DNA of 6,860 bases, from assembly GCA_030689585.1 (NCBI GenBank), contig JAUYFZ010000282.1, forward strand, positions 1 to 6,860, in the 5' to 3' direction. A program made the translations under genes and the position numbers. The notes beneath the pieces were generated by a model that was not told the origin of the DNA, did not search any database, and was given only the letters and a program-made list of their open reading frames with translations. This stretch comes from Rhodocyclaceae bacterium. GTDB taxonomy: Bacteria; Pseudomonadota; Gammaproteobacteria; Burkholderiales; Rhodocyclaceae. This document shows, piece by piece, positions 5,511-6,860 of this stretch; positions within the stretch are counted from its first letter, which is position 1, and every line of letters starts with the position of its first letter.

Positions 5511-6860
5511 ACAACCCTGCCACCGGTGAATTGCTGGCACAAGTTCCCAACGGAGGTACCGCTGAAGCGCGTCTTGCCATTGAATCTGCCCATGCAGCCT
5601 GGACGGGCTGGCGTGCAAAAACGGGCAAGGAACGAGCCGCCATCCTGCGTCGCTGGTTCGATCTGATCGTTGAACACACTGGGTCCCTCGCCGCCTTGAT
5701 GACCGCCGAACAGGGTAAACCCTTGGCCGAAGCGAAGGGGGAAGTCGCCTATGGTGCCAGCTTTGTCGAATGGTTCGCCGAAGAAGCCAAGCGGGTTTAT
5801 GGCGATGTCATCCCCTCCCCGATGCCGGATAAACGACTGCTGGTGCTCAAACAACCCATCGGAGTTTGCACCGCCATTACTCCTTGGAATTTTCCGCTGG
5901 CGATGATTACCCGCAAAGTCGCGCCGGCCTTGGCCGCCGGTTGCACGGTGGTCATCAAACCTGCCGGACAAACCCCCCTCACCGCCCTAGCCCTGGCGGA
6001 TCTAGCCGAACGGGCTGGTTTTCCGTCCGGCGTACTGAATGTGGTGACCTGTTCCGAAGAAAACGCTCCGCTTGTCGGCCTTGAACTGGCCACGAATCCC
6101 TTAGTTCGCAAACTCTCCTTCACGGGATCAACGGAAGTGGGGCGGCTCCTGATGACGCAGTGCGCCTCAACGATCAAAAAAATCTCGCTGGAACTGGGCG
6201 GTAACGCCCCCTTTATCGTTTTCGACGATGCCGATCTCGATGCGGCCGTGGAAGGGGCCGTGTTGGCGAAATACCGCAATGCCGGTCAAACCTGCGTGTG
6301 TGCCAACCGTTTTCTGGTTCAGGAGGGAATCTACGAGGCCTTCGCCGAACGCCTGACAGAAAAAGCACGGGCACTTCAGGTCGGACTCGGCACGGAAGCC
6401 GGCGTGACCCAAGGCCCCTTGATTGATGACCAGGCTCTCGCCAAGGTGGAAGCCCTCATCGCCGATGCAATAACCAAGGGAGCTTCCTTACGATTAGGCG
6501 GAAAACGTCACGCCCTCGGTGGCACCTTCTTCGAACCTACGGTATTGACCCATGTCACGGCCGATATGCGCTGCGCCCAAGAGGAAATATTCGGCCCCGT
6601 CGCCCCTCTGTTCCGTTTTGCAGACGAAGCGGAAGCCATCGCACTCGCCAATGCCACGGAATATGGCTTGGCTGGTTATTTCTACAGCCGCGACATCGGC
6701 CGCATCTGGCGCGTCGCCGAAGCACTGGATTTCGGCATGGTCGGCATCAACACCGGCATGATCTCAAACGAGTTAGCCCCCTTTGGCGGCGTAAAACAAT
6801 CAGGCCTAGGCCGAGAAGGCTCCAAATACGGAATCGAAGATTATATTTCGATCAAATACC
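5498..6860 (+). CDS. gabD: Succinate-semialdehyde dehydrogenase (GabD type), partial at the right edge
   Basis: Oxidises succinate semialdehyde to succinate, with NADP+ in E. coli GabD, as the last step of GABA breakdown or of a TCA-cycle bypass. The first 454 residues are visible and only a few appear to be missing at the C-terminus (last seen GIEDYISIKY). Aldehyde dehydrogenase landmarks: TPWNFP with Asn131, VVIKPAGQTP, FTGSTEVG, LELGG with general base Glu232, and GQTCVCANR with catalytic Cys266 and a second Cys268. EEIFGPVAPLFRF and GREGSKYGIEDY are strongly GabD-like. The N-terminus begins at MFAVNNPATGE, about 25 residues shorter than E. coli GabD, lacking the initial segment with INGEWLDA. 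An upstream in-frame stop at 5474 and a good Shine-Dalgarno sequence show this start is real. The 13-base overlap with yrfG implies one operon. No gabT is visible. Confidence 0.95.
   Translation, partial: MFAVNNPATGELLAQVPNGGTAEARLAIESAHAAWTGWRAKTGKERAAILRRWFDLIVEHTGSLAALMTAEQGKPLAEAKGEVAYGASFVEWFAEEAKRVYGDVIPSPMPDKRLLVLKQPIGVCTAITPWNFPLAMITRKVAPALAAGCTVVIKPAGQTPLTALALADLAERAGFPSGVLNVVTCSEENAPLVGLELATNPLVRKLSFTGSTEVGRLLMTQCASTIKKISLELGGNAPFIVFDDADLDAAVEGAVLAKYRNAGQTCVCANRFLVQEGIYEAFAERLTEKARALQVGLGTEAGVTQGPLIDDQALAKVEALIADAITKGASLRLGGKRHALGGTFFEPTVLTHVTADMRCAQEEIFGPVAPLFRFADEAEAIALANATEYGLAGYFYSRDIGRIWRVAEALDFGMVGINTGMISNELAPFGGVKQSGLGREGSKYGIEDYISIKY

Noticed and set aside
5462..6279. Long minus-strand open frames opposite gabD.
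   Set aside because: They lie wholly within the strongly conserved gabD coding strand and show no domain features.

Overview
The window looks like ordinary chromosomal DNA of a betaproteobacterium. The gene order glnA, a small DUF4124 protein, ntrB, ntrC is typical of that class, zapD is confined to beta- and gammaproteobacteria, and the protein sequences read as betaproteobacterial. Genus cannot be fixed by eye. No phage, plasmid, CRISPR, rRNA or tRNA feature is visible.

Left part (1-2916, minus strand): a nitrogen-assimilation operon read right to left. glnA (glutamine synthetase) is followed by a small exported DUF4124 protein, then ntrB/glnL (nitrogen sensor kinase) and the beginning of ntrC/glnG (response regulator), which runs off the left edge. 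ntrB is unusual: the DUF4124 stop codon lies only about 34 bases before its likely start, so the N-terminal PAS domain of normal NtrB (about 100 residues) is missing, while the kinase core is complete.

Middle (2917-4563): a 121-bp divergent intergenic region carries the glnA start signals. On the plus strand zapD (FtsZ-bundling cell-division protein) and lgt (prolipoprotein diacylglyceryl transferase) form a pair joined by an ATGA overlap.

Right part (4564-6860, plus strand): a roughly 220-bp repeat element has inverted C-rich/G-rich ends, a TTGAA/TTCAA-centred palindrome and a 30-bp unit in three tandem copies. It ends exactly on the start codon of a yrfG-like HAD nucleotidase. That gene overlaps gabD (succinate-semialdehyde dehydrogenase) by 13 bases. 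gabD starts about 25 residues later than E. coli GabD and is cut by the right edge a few codons before its expected end.

The main points of interest are the PAS-less NtrB, the repeat element that appears to supply the yrfG leader and start codon, and the short N-terminus of GabD. I saw no clearly novel multi-gene system.
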